A DNA stretch of 64,000 bases from Maritalea sp049801075 (GTDB lineage Bacteria; Pseudomonadota; Alphaproteobacteria; Rhizobiales; Devosiaceae). The DNA is taken from the NCBI RefSeq assembly GCF_049801075.1, contig NZ_JBNAGG010000003.1, forward strand, positions 248,001-312,000, read 5' to 3'. Shown piece after piece: positions 43,102-52,754 of the stretch. The notes below the pieces were generated by a model, which was not told the origin of the DNA, did not search any database, and saw only the letters and a list, made by a program, of their open reading frames with translations. Position numbers and translations under genes: made by a program. The stretch's first letter is position 1. Every line of letters begins with the position of its first letter.

Positions 43102-43604
43102 TGTGTGTTGGCCTCATTGAAAAAATGCAACAGATCGATTTCAACCAGCTTGGCTGCGGCTTCGCCTGCACGTTTTTCCGCGTCTTTTGCTGCAGCTTTA
43201 TCTGCCACCAATTGACCAGAAGTTTGGTAGGTCGCCGCCGCAAAACGTGACCCAGACAGCACTGTTTCTTCGGTATCCACTTGGATCAGTTTAAAGGAAA
43301 TGGTTGCTTTCATTTCCTTTTCGTTGCGCGCGAATTGTGAACCTGCCTTAAAAAGGCTCCGTGCAGATGCGCTGACATTGAGATCTAGCTTATAGGGTGC
43401 AGCTTTATTTTCGCCCAAATCAAATCGGATTTTTTGGAAAATGATTTGCTCCAAGCGACTATCTGCCTCGGCGTAAGTCAGATTGAAATCTTTTTGCGCT
43501 AAATTGTTTGTGCCCTGATAAGCCGGACGCAAGGTGCATCCAGCCAACAAAGCTGCAGATAGGGCTGCCATCGCGGCAAGTTTAAATGGTTTAGATAACA
43601 ACAT
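43098..43604 (-). CDS. lptE: LPS-assembly lipoprotein LptE
   Basis: 168 residues. A lipoprotein signal ends at the lipobox LLAGC (Cys22). The remainder has the LptE/RlpB pattern: LRPAYQG, LDLNVSASARSLF and a C-terminal amphipathic region. It should plug LptD in the outer membrane. It overlaps leuS by 14 bp and holA by 4. Confidence 0.88.
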   Translation of the reverse strand: MLLSKPFKLAAMAALSAALLAGCTLRPAYQGTNNLAQKDFNLTYAEADSRLEQIIFQKIRFDLGENKAAPYKLDLNVSASARSLFKAGSQFARNEKEMKATISFKLIQVDTEETVLSGSRFAAATYQTSGQLVADKAAAKDAEKRAGEAAAKLVEIDLLHFFNEANTQ

Positions 43605-46209
43605 TTACAATTCTACCTGGTACCACGATCACCTTTTTCGGTGCGTTGCCATCTAACATGCGCGCAATTGGATCGGCTGACAAGGCAGCCTGTTCAATCT
43701 GTGCTTTGGTTGCATCTTTAGCTATGGTTAGCTCGCCCCGTTTTTTGCCATTTACTTGAATGGGCAACATGATCGTATCGTCGGTCAAATATTTTTTGTC
43801 GGCTTCTGGCCAAGATTCATCCACCAACATTGTGTCATGACCAAGATGTGCCCAACATGTTTCTGTCAAATGCGGCACGATCGGGTTGGACAATTTAACC
43901 AATGTCTCGACGGCCAATTTGAGCGCCTTGCGTTCATCGCTGGTAGCATCCGATTTTACCTTGGCGATGGTTTTCGACAAGGCGTTCGCCAACTCATAGA
44001 TTTGGGCGATGGCGCGGTTAAACCGCAAATTGTCGTAAGCATCGGTCACTTGATCGATGGCGCGGTGCGCGGATTTTAGCAAATCTTCGGCATCTGTTTG
44101 GGCTTTTGAGCCAATGTCTTCATTGTCCAAAATAGTCTTTGTGTCGTCGACCAAACGCCAAACGCGTTGAATGAACCGCCACACGCCTTCAATGCCAGAC
44201 TCGGTCCATTGCACGTCACGCTCTGGCGGTGAATCTGACAAGACAAACCAACGTGTCGCATCGGCGCCAAAGCTTTCAGCCATTGATGACAAATCGATCA
44301 CGTTCTTTTTCGACTTGGACATCTTCTCGATTGAGCCGATCTTAACTGGCTTGCCCGTTTCTTTATGGACAGCTTCGCGTTTGCCCTCATCTTCGGTCAG
44401 GTCAATTTCAGTCGGCGCGACCCATTCACCTGCTTCAGATTTATAGGTTTCGTGTGTCACCATGCCTTGGGTGAACAGCCCTTTGAACGGTTCGGTGACA
44501 GACAAATGACCTGTCGCTTTCATAGCGCGGGCAAAAAAGCGCGAATAGAGCAAGTGGAGGATCGCGTGTTCAACGCCGCCAATATATTGGTCGACAGGCA
44601 ACCAATGGTCAGCCAATTCACGCACTGTTGGGGTTTTGGCCCGTGGTGCAGTGAAGCGCGCGAAATACCATGATGAATCCACAAATGTGTCCATCGTGTC
44701 GGTTTCACGGCGGGCAGGGCTGTCGCAATTAGGGCAGTTTACATGCTTCCAAGTCGGGTGACGATCTAATGGATTGCCCGGCTTGTCGAAGGTCACATCA
44801 TCTGGCAGTTCAACAGGCAATTGATCATCCGGCACATGCACCACGCCACAATTGTCGCAGTGAATAATCGGAATTGGGCAACCCCAATAGCGCTGGCGTG
44901 AAACGCCCCAATCGCGCAAACGATAGTTTACCTTGCGCTCGCCTTGCTCGCGATTATTGATGGAGCTGTTTTCCAACCGGCGGGCAACTTCGTCAAATGC
45001 TTCTTGCGGTGCCATGCCGTCCAAGAATTGAGAATTGATCATCACGCCATCATCAGTGAAGGCCTCATCGCCGATTTCAAAACTGGCGGCGTCGGCATCT
45101 TTTGGCATCACTACTGGCACAACCGGCAGATCATATTTGCGGGCGAAATCCAAATCGCGTTGGTCACCAGACGGGCAGCCGAAAATGGCGCCAGTGCCAT
45201 AGTCCATCAAGACGAAGTTTGCGACATAGACGGGCAACGTCCAGCTGTCGTCAAACGGGTGTTTCACGTGAATCCCGGTGTCGAAGCCTTTTTTCTCAGC
45301 CGTTTCCAATGCAGCCACCGAAGTGCCCATGCGGCGACATTCTTCGATAAACGCCTGCAATTCTGGATTGTCTTGCGCAGCGGCTTGGGCCAGCGGATGA
45401 TCTGCCGCCACGGCCATAAAGGATGCGCCAAAGATTGTGTCCGGACGGGTGGTGTAAACCTCAAGTTCCGAATGACCATCTGGTGCAGTTTTTTCATCCA
45501 GTGCCCAGCGCACCAACAAGCCTTCAGATTTGCCAATCCAATTGGCTTGCATCAAGCGCACTTTTTCTGGCCAGCCATTCAGATTGTCAATTTCATCGAG
45601 CAAATCTTCGGCGAAGTCGGTGATTTTGAAAAACCATTGGGTTAGCTCTTTTTGTTCCACCAAAGCGCCAGAGCGCCAGCCGCGGCCATCAATCACTTGT
45701 TCATTGGCCAAAACGGTGTGGTCCACAGGGTCCCAATTTACCTTTGAACTTTTGCGGTAGACCAAGCCATCGCTCAAAAAGTCCAAGAACAATTTTTGCT
45801 GTTGGTGGTAATATTCAGGATCGCAGGTGGCGAATTCGCGTGACCAATCCAAGCTCAAGCCCAATGCCACCAATTGCTCTTTCATGGACTCAATGTTTTT
45901 GTAAGTCCATTCCTTTGGGTGGGCGTTGTTTTGCATCGCCGCATTTTCGGCCGGCATGCCAAATGCATCCCAACCCATCGGGTGCAAAACATTAAAGCCT
46001 TTGGCGCGCTTGAAACGTGCGATCACATCGCCCATTGTGTAGTTCCGCGCGTGGCCAACATGGCAGCGGCCAGACGGGTAGGGGAACATCTCAAGGACGT
46101 AATATTTCGGCTTATCGCTTTCCTCATTGAGGGCAAAGCTTTGGTTTTCGTTCCAAACTTTTTGCCAATGCGGTTCGCTTTCACGCGGGTTGTAACGTTC
46201 CGAAGTCAT
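43591..46209 (-). CDS. leuS: Leucyl-tRNA synthetase
   Basis: 872 residues. The HIGH-type motif reads PSGRCHVGHARNY, the editing domain and KMSKSKKNV are in place. It charges tRNA-Leu. A parS-like palindrome (45260-45275) lies inside the gene. It is divergent from the yggS-type gene across a 159-bp spacer. Confidence 0.98.
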   Translation of the reverse strand: MTSERYNPRESEPHWQKVWNENQSFALNEESDKPKYYVLEMFPYPSGRCHVGHARNYTMGDVIARFKRAKGFNVLHPMGWDAFGMPAENAAMQNNAHPKEWTYKNIESMKEQLVALGLSLDWSREFATCDPEYYHQQQKLFLDFLSDGLVYRKSSKVNWDPVDHTVLANEQVIDGRGWRSGALVEQKELTQWFFKITDFAEDLLDEIDNLNGWPEKVRLMQANWIGKSEGLLVRWALDEKTAPDGHSELEVYTTRPDTIFGASFMAVAADHPLAQAAAQDNPELQAFIEECRRMGTSVAALETAEKKGFDTGIHVKHPFDDSWTLPVYVANFVLMDYGTGAIFGCPSGDQRDLDFARKYDLPVVPVVMPKDADAASFEIGDEAFTDDGVMINSQFLDGMAPQEAFDEVARRLENSSINNREQGERKVNYRLRDWGVSRQRYWGCPIPIIHCDNCGVVHVPDDQLPVELPDDVTFDKPGNPLDRHPTWKHVNCPNCDSPARRETDTMDTFVDSSWYFARFTAPRAKTPTVRELADHWLPVDQYIGGVEHAILHLLYSRFFARAMKATGHLSVTEPFKGLFTQGMVTHETYKSEAGEWVAPTEIDLTEDEGKREAVHKETGKPVKIGSIEKMSKSKKNVIDLSSMAESFGADATRWFVLSDSPPERDVQWTESGIEGVWRFIQRVWRLVDDTKTILDNEDIGSKAQTDAEDLLKSAHRAIDQVTDAYDNLRFNRAIAQIYELANALSKTIAKVKSDATSDERKALKLAVETLVKLSNPIVPHLTETCWAHLGHDTMLVDESWPEADKKYLTDDTIMLPIQVNGKKRGELTIAKDATKAQIEQAALSADPIARMLDGNAPKKVIVVPGRIVNVVI
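45260..45275. promoter_or_regulatory. parS-like site inside leuS (site 7)
   Basis: TGTTTCACGTGAATCC, 14 of 16 matches, with a perfect left half. Confidence 0.65.
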
Positions 46210-46368
46210 ACCGGTTTCTTTTGTCCTTGAATATTATTGATCTGTGGTTCAAACCTTGACGTTGACCTTCACCAGAATTTGCCCTGTCGGTCAAGCTTTC
46301 ATCAGGTTCAACGGTCCGATGTGGCGTGAGCTGATGATAGGGCAGGGATATTGAAAAAGAGGTAAAAG

Positions 46369-47037
46369 ATGGGCGCAAAAGAATTGGATCAAGTTTGGGC
46401 AAATATGGCACGGGCGGCGAAGCGGTTTGATGGCGCAGAGCGGGAAGCGCCGAAGCTGATCGCCGTATCTAAAACCTATGGGCCGGAAGATATTGCGCCG
46501 ATCCTTGAAGCGGGACAGCGCGACTTTGGAGAAAATCGCGTGCAGGAAGCACAAAGCAAATGGCCAGATTTGCGCGCGCAATATCCTGATCTGGTGTTAC
46601 ATTTGATCGGGCCGCTGCAAACCAATAAGGCTAAAGATGCGGTGGAGCTGTTTGACGTGATCCATTCGCTTGATCGTGAAAAGCTGGCTCGTCATCTCAA
46701 AAAGGAAATGGAAGCGCAGGGCAAAAACATCCCGCTTTTCATTCAAGTCAATATTGGAGAGGAAGAGCAAAAGAGTGGCATTGCTCCAAACCAAACAGCA
46801 GATTTTGTACGCTATTGTCAAAATGATCTTGGTTTGGACATTCAAGGATTGATGGCCATTCCACCAGTTGGCGAGCCGCCCGCGCCATTTTTTGCGCGGC
46901 TGGTGAAGCTCGGGAAATCAGTTGGTCTCGAAAAATACTCCATGGGAATGAGCGCCGATTATGAAACGGCCATCGAAATGGGCGCGAGCTATGTGCGGGT
47001 AGGGTCCGCTATTTTTGGCGCACGGGATTATCACTAA
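46369..47037 (+). CDS. YggS-family PLP homeostasis protein
   Basis: 222 residues, an alanine-racemase-like barrel: the PLP-lysine is in IAVSKTYGPEDI, then FGENRVQEAQSKW and SMGMSADYETAIEMGA. YggS/PROSC proteins buffer pyridoxal phosphate. It is divergent from leuS. Confidence 0.93.
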   Translation: MGAKELDQVWANMARAAKRFDGAEREAPKLIAVSKTYGPEDIAPILEAGQRDFGENRVQEAQSKWPDLRAQYPDLVLHLIGPLQTNKAKDAVELFDVIHSLDREKLARHLKKEMEAQGKNIPLFIQVNIGEEEQKSGIAPNQTADFVRYCQNDLGLDIQGLMAIPPVGEPPAPFFARLVKLGKSVGLEKYSMGMSADYETAIEMGASYVRVGSAIFGARDYH

Positions 47038-47170
47038 ATCAACAATGATCGTGCCTGTTAACTACACAAAATGCTAACGCCCTTGTGATGAGCATGTGAA
47101 ACACGCATGATGTTAGATAGATCCTAAAGATGATTTGCCATTTGGCCTCGAACAATTTTGGACTGAATAT

Positions 47171-47854
47171 ATGAATAAGCGTCGTTTGTTGATCGTTGAT
47201 GATGAGGCGGATTTGCGCCAAAGCCTGTTGGAGCAGTTGGCTCATTACCGTGAATTTGAAATTGTTGAAGCTGAAAATGCCAATAGTGCTTTGCAGCTGG
47301 CCAAGGATGGTCATTTCGATTTGTTGATTTTGGATGTCGGTTTGCCGGATATGGACGGTCGTGAGGCCGTGAAGATTTTGCGGCAGGACGGCGTGAAGTC
47401 ACCCATCTTGATGCTGACAGGTCACGATAGCGATGCGGATCAGATTTTGGGATTGGAAAGTGGTGCCAATGATTACGTGACCAAACCGTTCCGGTTTTCT
47501 GTTTTGTTGGCGCGCGTGCGTGCTTTGCTGCGGCAACATGATCAAAGCGAAGATGTGGTGTTTTCAATCGGACCCTACCGCTTCCACCCGTCGACCAAAA
47601 CATTGGAAACGGACGACAGTCAAAAGATCCGTTTGACCGATAAAGAGACCTCAATTTTGAAATTCCTCTACCGCCAGGGTGCAAAAACTGTGTCGCGCGA
47701 TGTGCTGCTGCAAGAGGTTTGGGGCTACAATAATCGCGTTACAACGCACACTTTGGAAACCCATATTTATCGCTTGCGGCAAAAAATAGAGCGGGATCCA
47801 ACGCATGCGCGCTTGCTTGTCACCGAAGAAGGGGGCTATCGTTTGGTCCCATAG
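47171..47854 (+). CDS. OmpR/PhoB-type response regulator
   Basis: 227 residues from the ATG at 47171. Receiver domain (LIVDDEADLRQ, phosphoacceptor Asp55 in LILDVGLPDMDG, lysine in YVTKPFR), then a winged-helix DNA-binding domain (TLETHIYRLRQKIE). The cognate kinase is not adjacent, so the signal is unknown. The gene is preceded by a 133-bp spacer with nothing recognised and followed 30 bp later by the cyclic-nucleotide-binding gene. Confidence 0.92.
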   Translation: MNKRRLLIVDDEADLRQSLLEQLAHYREFEIVEAENANSALQLAKDGHFDLLILDVGLPDMDGREAVKILRQDGVKSPILMLTGHDSDADQILGLESGANDYVTKPFRFSVLLARVRALLRQHDQSEDVVFSIGPYRFHPSTKTLETDDSQKIRLTDKETSILKFLYRQGAKTVSRDVLLQEVWGYNNRVTTHTLETHIYRLRQKIERDPTHARLLVTEEGGYRLVP

Positions 47855-47884
47855 GGTGAAAAAACGTTTTGGGGAACGTTGTTA

Positions 47885-48340
47885 ATGGCGCTGGAAAAAA
47901 TGATTGAAGTTTTGGGGCAAGTTGAATTCTTCCAAAGCTTCTCACAAGATCAGATTAAGTTGGTGGCTTTTGTGGCTGATTTTCGTCAGGTGCCCGCAGG
48001 TGAGCTGTTGGTGCAAGAAGGCGATGTGGCTGAGGGTGCTTTCATTCTGGTGTCGGGCGAATTGATCAGGGAGCAAAAAGGCGGCAAACATCAAAGCGCT
48101 GTTTTTGATCAGCCCGGTGCGTTGATTGGCGATATGGCGCTGTTGGCAGCAACTCCACGCGCGGCTAGCATTCGGGCCCTTACAGCTTGTGAGGTGGTTT
48201 TCGTGCCGCGCACACATTTCAAAAAACTTATTCAGACTTACCCTGAACTTGGGGAGATGATGTCTGTCCACATCCGGCGTGCGCTGTCCAACTATGTGGA
48301 CGCTCTTTCCACTGTCCACCCCAAGCTGAAGAGCGGGTAG
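47885..48340 (+). CDS. Cyclic-nucleotide-binding (CRP-like) domain protein
   Basis: 151 residues from the ATG at 47885. A single cNMP-binding fold (QVPAGELLVQEGDVAEGAFILVSGEL; FDQPGALIGDMALLAATPRAASIRAL) ends in a helix with no HTH, so it is not a DNA-binding CRP. Whether it binds cAMP/cGMP is uncertain because the PRAAS segment replaces a fuller phosphate-binding cassette. It is probably co-transcribed with the response regulator. Confidence 0.85.
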   Translation: MALEKMIEVLGQVEFFQSFSQDQIKLVAFVADFRQVPAGELLVQEGDVAEGAFILVSGELIREQKGGKHQSAVFDQPGALIGDMALLAATPRAASIRALTACEVVFVPRTHFKKLIQTYPELGEMMSVHIRRALSNYVDALSTVHPKLKSG

Positions 48341-48346
48341 TCTTTC

Positions 48347-49150
48347 TTATTTAAAGTGCGTGATGATGGGGACATGGTCGGACGGCTTTGGTGCCCAACC
48401 GCGCGCATCGCGCAGCACTTCGGTTTTGTGCGCATGTGGTGCAACATCTTGCGTGGCCCAAATATGATCGAGACGCCGTCCGCGATCTGATGCTGACCAA
48501 TCTTTAGAGCGATAGCTCCACCAAGAATAAAGACGTTGATCGTGTGGAATATGTTTACGCACCAAATCGGCCCAAGCACGTTTGGCCTGAATCGCGTTCA
48601 GCTTTTCCGTTTCGATGGGTGTATGGCTGACCACTTTTAGCAGCTGCTTGTGTGACCACACATCATTTTCGTGGGGGGCGATATTGAAGTCACCCACAAT
48701 CACATGCCCCTTGTCAAAGTCTGGACCATCAAACCAATTTTCCATTTCATCCAAGAAATCTAACTTGTGTTTGAACTTTGGATTTACGAGTGGATCGGGT
48801 TCGTCACCGCCAGCGGGAATGTAGAAATTGTGTACGTTGAGCGGGCCAAAGGATGCTTCGAATGTTGCTGACACATGTCGTGCGTCACCCATTTGGCAAA
48901 ATTCGCGTTTGTTCTGATTGATAATTGGCAGGCGCGAAATGGTGGCAACACCATGATAACTCTTTTGTCCATTCACGGCTTGATGTTCATAGCCAGCTTT
49001 GGCGAGTGCTTTAGCGGGAAATTGCTCGTCCTGACATTTGATTTCTTGCAGGCATAAAATATCTGGCTGATGCTTTTCCAAAAATTCCAGCACCATAGGC
49101 AGGCGCAATCGCACCGAATTGATGTTCCAGGTTGCAATTGAAAGCGCCAT
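48347..49150 (-). CDS. xth: Exodeoxyribonuclease III
   Basis: 267 residues: SIATWNINSVRLRL, LCLQEIKCQ, GDFNIAPHENDVW and the catalytic SDHVPI at the C-terminus. It is the main AP endonuclease/3'-exonuclease. The Shine-Dalgarno-like GAGGG sits in the 3' arm of a strong hairpin that ends 8 nt before its ATG (see the next entry). It is convergent with the cNMP-binding gene. Confidence 0.97.
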   Translation of the reverse strand: MALSIATWNINSVRLRLPMVLEFLEKHQPDILCLQEIKCQDEQFPAKALAKAGYEHQAVNGQKSYHGVATISRLPIINQNKREFCQMGDARHVSATFEASFGPLNVHNFYIPAGGDEPDPLVNPKFKHKLDFLDEMENWFDGPDFDKGHVIVGDFNIAPHENDVWSHKQLLKVVSHTPIETEKLNAIQAKRAWADLVRKHIPHDQRLYSWWSYRSKDWSASDRGRRLDHIWATQDVAPHAHKTEVLRDARGWAPKPSDHVPIITHFK

Positions 49151-49212
49151 AAAAAATCCCTCGCCTGACCGTTCGAATCATGAATGACCATAATGAACGA
49201 TCAAGGCGAGGG
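49151..49212 (-). promoter_or_regulatory. Terminator-like hairpin abutting the xth start codon
   Basis: Arms at 49158-49174 and 49195-49212 pair over ~17 bp with one bulge and one mismatch (CCCTCGCCT...GAACG). On the minus strand it is followed by TTTTTT and then the xth ATG at 49150. It reads as a lolA terminator, but its 3' arm also holds the only plausible ribosome-binding site of xth. Confidence 0.75.
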
Positions 49213-49241
49213 GGCAACCCGGTTTTTATAAGGGCCAAATC

Positions 49242-49865
49242 TTATTCGCTGCGTGATTTGTAATTCGCTGGAATAGAAAAATAGGCTCGCGGGATATCGA
49301 TATCTGTAGTGGTATCGTAAATCGAAAATGTGACTTCGCTGCCATTTGGCTCAGTTAAGGTCCACTGATTGAGCTCTTTTGTAGCAATGTCAAAAATCAT
49401 TGTGACCGATACCAAACCAATAGGCGTGTCATCTGAGATGGAAATTGCAATCATCTCTTCGGTCTTGGTGACGTCTGTGATGTTGGTTTCAAACAAATTG
49501 ATTTGGTCGGACAGGAATTGGCGCAAGGGCACCCGATGCTGTGGATAGGCAAATTTTGTTTTTTCTTTGCGGTCCAAAACATAAAACCCGCGGCCAACGG
49601 AAACCACTTCTTCACGTGATGGCGGGGCATATTTGAAGCGCACTTTTTCAGGGCGCTTGATATAGAAGATACCTTCAGCGCGTGTACCCGCACTGTCCAA
49701 TTGAATGAATCGCCCGGCCATTTGCTCAATGGCGGAATGGTGCGCACTGATCTCATTGATGATCGATACTTCTTCTTCGCTCAATTGGCGGTTGAGCGCG
49801 TGAGCTGAAAATACACCGCTGATGGAAATGATCAGCGCGGCGATGCTAAGCTGGAAAAAACGCAT
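49242..49865 (-). CDS. lolA: LolA-like outer-membrane lipoprotein carrier
   Basis: 207 residues from the ATG at 49865, with a signal peptide (RFFQLSIAALIISISGVFSAHA). The LolA fold is suggested by MAGRFIQLDSAGTRAEGIFYIKRPEKVRFKYAPP. It should ferry lipoproteins from LolCDE across the periplasm. It lies 90 bp downstream of ftsK, a typical alphaproteobacterial pair. Confidence 0.85.
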   Translation of the reverse strand: MRFFQLSIAALIISISGVFSAHALNRQLSEEEVSIINEISAHHSAIEQMAGRFIQLDSAGTRAEGIFYIKRPEKVRFKYAPPSREEVVSVGRGFYVLDRKEKTKFAYPQHRVPLRQFLSDQINLFETNITDVTKTEEMIAISISDDTPIGLVSVTMIFDIATKELNQWTLTEPNGSEVTFSIYDTTTDIDIPRAYFSIPANYKSRSE

Positions 49866-49955
49866 AAAGTCGTCCTTTGTCGCACATTTGTTTGTGCGTA
49901 TCATGAGCAAACATTGTGGCAATCACATGAGCATATGGTGGTGATAGTATAGCCT

Positions 49956-52592
49956 TTAAAGGGCAGATTCGTCATCACCGACCAACACTTCGCGTTTGCC
50001 CGCATGGTTGGCGGGTGAGATGACACCTTCTTCTTCCATCCGTTCAATCAATGTTGCGGCTCTGTTATAGCCAATGGATAGTCGACGCTGGATATAGCTG
50101 GTGGATGCTTTGCGGTCGTTCAACACGATATTGACGGCCTTGTCATATAGTTCGTCGCCAGAATTCCCAAGATTTGAATTGCCCGCGCCGCCTTCTTCTT
50201 CCACTTCTTCAGTGACATTTTCCAAATATTCAGGCGCACCTTGTGATTTTAAATGCTGCACCACAGCTTCCACTTCGCCATCGGCAACGAACGGACCGTG
50301 CAAACGACGGGTGCGACCACCGCCAGCCATATAGAGCATGTCGCCCATACCGAGCAATTGCTCCGCACCTTGCTCGCCCAAAATGGTGCGGCTGTCGATT
50401 TTCGAAGTCACTTGGAATGAAATCCGGGTGGGGAAGTTGGCCTTGATGGTCCCAGTGATCACATCAACGGACGGGCGTTGCGTTGCCATGATCAAGTGGA
50501 TACCAGCGGCACGGGCCATCTGGGCCAAGCGCTGGATGGCACCTTCAATGTCTTTACCCGCCACCATCATCAAGTCGGCCATCTCGTCGACGATCACCAC
50601 AATGAAGGGGAGCGGTTCAAGATCAAACTCTTCACTCTCAAAAATTGCTTCGCCGGTTTCACGGTCAAATCCGGTTTGAACCGTGCGGGTGATGACTTCG
50701 CCTTTTTTCTTGGCTTCGGCCACACGCTGGTTAAAGCCGTCAATATTCCGAACGCCGACTTTAGACATTTTTTTGTAGCGATCTTCCATCTCCCGAACCG
50801 CCCATTTTAGGGCTGTAACGGCTTTGGCTGGATCGGTCACCACTGGGGTCAGCAAATGTGGAATGCCATCATAGATCGAAAGTTCGAGCATTTTCGGATC
50901 GATCATGATCAAGCGACATTGCTCAGGAGTCCAACGATAAAGCAGCGACAGGATGAAGGTGTTTACCGCAACAGATTTACCGGAGCCAGTTGTACCTGCA
51001 ATCAGGAGGTGGGGCATGCGCGCAAGATCAGCGATGATGGATTCGCCACCAATGGTCTTACCCAAACATAGGGGAAGCTTGCCTTTGACTTTTTCAAAGT
51101 CCTGTGAGGCGAGCAATTCACGCAGGTAAACTGTTTCGCGATTGTCGTTTGGCAGTTCAATGCCGATGGCATTGCGGCCAGGCACAACGGCAACACGTGC
51201 GGAAATGGCACTCATGGACCGGGCGATGTCGTCAGCCAAACCAATCACGCGGGACGATTTAATACCGGGTGCGGGCTCCAATTCGTAAAGTGTGACCACA
51301 GGGCCGGGCCGCACATTGATGATGTCGCCTTTGACGCCGAAATCTTCCAGCACGCCTTCCAAGCGGCGAGCGTTTTCCTCCAATGTTTCGGGCATATGTT
51401 CTTTGGCGGTGCCGGTATTTGGCGCGTCTGCCAAATAGGACAATTCGGGCAATTCAAAGCCTTCATCTTGAAGCAGAGATGTTTGAGCTTCTTGCGTGAC
51501 GCGACGGCCGGGTGCGGGACGTGGCGCAGGTGCGGTTACGCGCGGCTTGGCCGTTTGAGCGACAGTTGGTTGAGGTTGTGGCGCTGCTTGCTGCACTGGA
51601 GCTTGAACGATTTGCGGCTCGATTGGTTCGTCGTCGAAATCTGGATAATCAATGTAGTCTTCTGCAAAATCAGGCGCGGCATTGCCTTCCACATGGCTTT
51701 GCGCTGTGCGGGCCATGTCATCTGCAAATCGTGGTTCAATGCGTGGGGCGTTCGCGGGGGCAGCATGGGTTTGCGCCGTGTAAGGCTGTGACTGAGGTGC
51801 CGCTCCACTATCTAACATTGGTTCTATGTTTTCACGTGAATCATTGTGATGTGCGCGTTTTTCCTGTTGCCGCGCTCGCGCTTTTTTAAGCGCAATGCTG
51901 GCGGAAAAAATCGAATGGGTGATCGCGCCAAGGGTGATGGCGCCCAAATTGCCCAAGGCGGACAAGATGGCCATGCTCACGGATTTTGGTGATTCTTTTT
52001 GTTTGTTCTTTTTGGGCTCATGGATCGCGAAAGGATCAATGGAGCGCACGGCGAGCCAAAAGGATACTGCCGCTGGTGTGAACAAAATCAGTGCGAACAA
52101 CCAACCCGCTTGTTGCACCACAAGGTCGCCCGCAACAAAGGTAGCCAATGCCGAAAAGCCAAGACCCACAATACCGCCAAGGCCAGAGGGCAGAGGCCAG
52201 GTTTCAGGCGCGCTGAAAAAGGCCAACATGCCGCAAATCAACATTGAGGCGATGATCCACAATAGGCTGCGCAACGCCATATGAGTTGGCAAATTGCGTT
52301 TGATCATTTTCATGGACCACAACACAGGTGGAATCATAAGGGTAAGAATGCCCAAACCAAAAAACTGAAACCCGATATCTGCAACGACTGCGCCGGGGAA
52401 GCCGAGCCAATTGGACACGGGCGAATCGCTCGCGAAGCTAAGGCTTGGATCGTTGACTGACCAAGACATCAGCGCCAAAAAGACAAGCGCGATGGCGCAT
52501 AGCGACAGGATCCCCATAAGGCGCAAGGGGATTTTCACGGCAATAGCCGCGTCGCGTTTTTCTTGTTTTTCAATTGCAGTTGACGATGGCAT
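49956..52592 (-). CDS. ftsK: DNA translocase FtsK
   Basis: 878 residues. Four N-terminal membrane helices (about residues 25-190), a Pro/Gln/Ala-rich linker, then the motor with Walker A GTTGSGKSVAVN near residue 535 and FIVVIVDEMADLMM, and a C-terminal gamma winged helix (YIQRRLSIGYNRAATLIERME) for KOPS reading. It pumps DNA at the septum and activates XerCD at dif. It carries a parS-like site in the linker. Confidence 0.97.
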   Translation of the reverse strand: MPSSTAIEKQEKRDAAIAVKIPLRLMGILSLCAIALVFLALMSWSVNDPSLSFASDSPVSNWLGFPGAVVADIGFQFFGLGILTLMIPPVLWSMKMIKRNLPTHMALRSLLWIIASMLICGMLAFFSAPETWPLPSGLGGIVGLGFSALATFVAGDLVVQQAGWLFALILFTPAAVSFWLAVRSIDPFAIHEPKKNKQKESPKSVSMAILSALGNLGAITLGAITHSIFSASIALKKARARQQEKRAHHNDSRENIEPMLDSGAAPQSQPYTAQTHAAPANAPRIEPRFADDMARTAQSHVEGNAAPDFAEDYIDYPDFDDEPIEPQIVQAPVQQAAPQPQPTVAQTAKPRVTAPAPRPAPGRRVTQEAQTSLLQDEGFELPELSYLADAPNTGTAKEHMPETLEENARRLEGVLEDFGVKGDIINVRPGPVVTLYELEPAPGIKSSRVIGLADDIARSMSAISARVAVVPGRNAIGIELPNDNRETVYLRELLASQDFEKVKGKLPLCLGKTIGGESIIADLARMPHLLIAGTTGSGKSVAVNTFILSLLYRWTPEQCRLIMIDPKMLELSIYDGIPHLLTPVVTDPAKAVTALKWAVREMEDRYKKMSKVGVRNIDGFNQRVAEAKKKGEVITRTVQTGFDRETGEAIFESEEFDLEPLPFIVVIVDEMADLMMVAGKDIEGAIQRLAQMARAAGIHLIMATQRPSVDVITGTIKANFPTRISFQVTSKIDSRTILGEQGAEQLLGMGDMLYMAGGGRTRRLHGPFVADGEVEAVVQHLKSQGAPEYLENVTEEVEEEGGAGNSNLGNSGDELYDKAVNIVLNDRKASTSYIQRRLSIGYNRAATLIERMEEEGVISPANHAGKREVLVGDDESAL
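51828..51843. promoter_or_regulatory. parS-like site inside the ftsK linker (site 8)
   Basis: GTTTTCACGTGAATCA, 12 of 16 matches but with an unbroken TTCACGTGAA core. Confidence 0.5.
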
Positions 52593-52701
52593 GCGGGCTC
52601 AACAGATCTCTTTTGACGCAGTTACTCAGCCTCTTAGGCTAATTAGCTATAGTTAATTTGCCCCTAATAATAAGCAAAAAAACGGTAAGGTTATGGTCAT
52701 G

Positions 52702-52727
52702 AAAAAGCCCGGCCAAAATGGCCGGGC
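52702..52727 (-). terminator. Intrinsic terminator of glnK-amtB
   Basis: GCCCGGCC/GGCCGGGC stem with loop AAAAT, followed on the minus strand by TTTTT. It is downstream of the amtB stop. Confidence 0.85.
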
Positions 52728-52754
52728 GGTGGGAATTGGTCATTTGTTGTTTTG

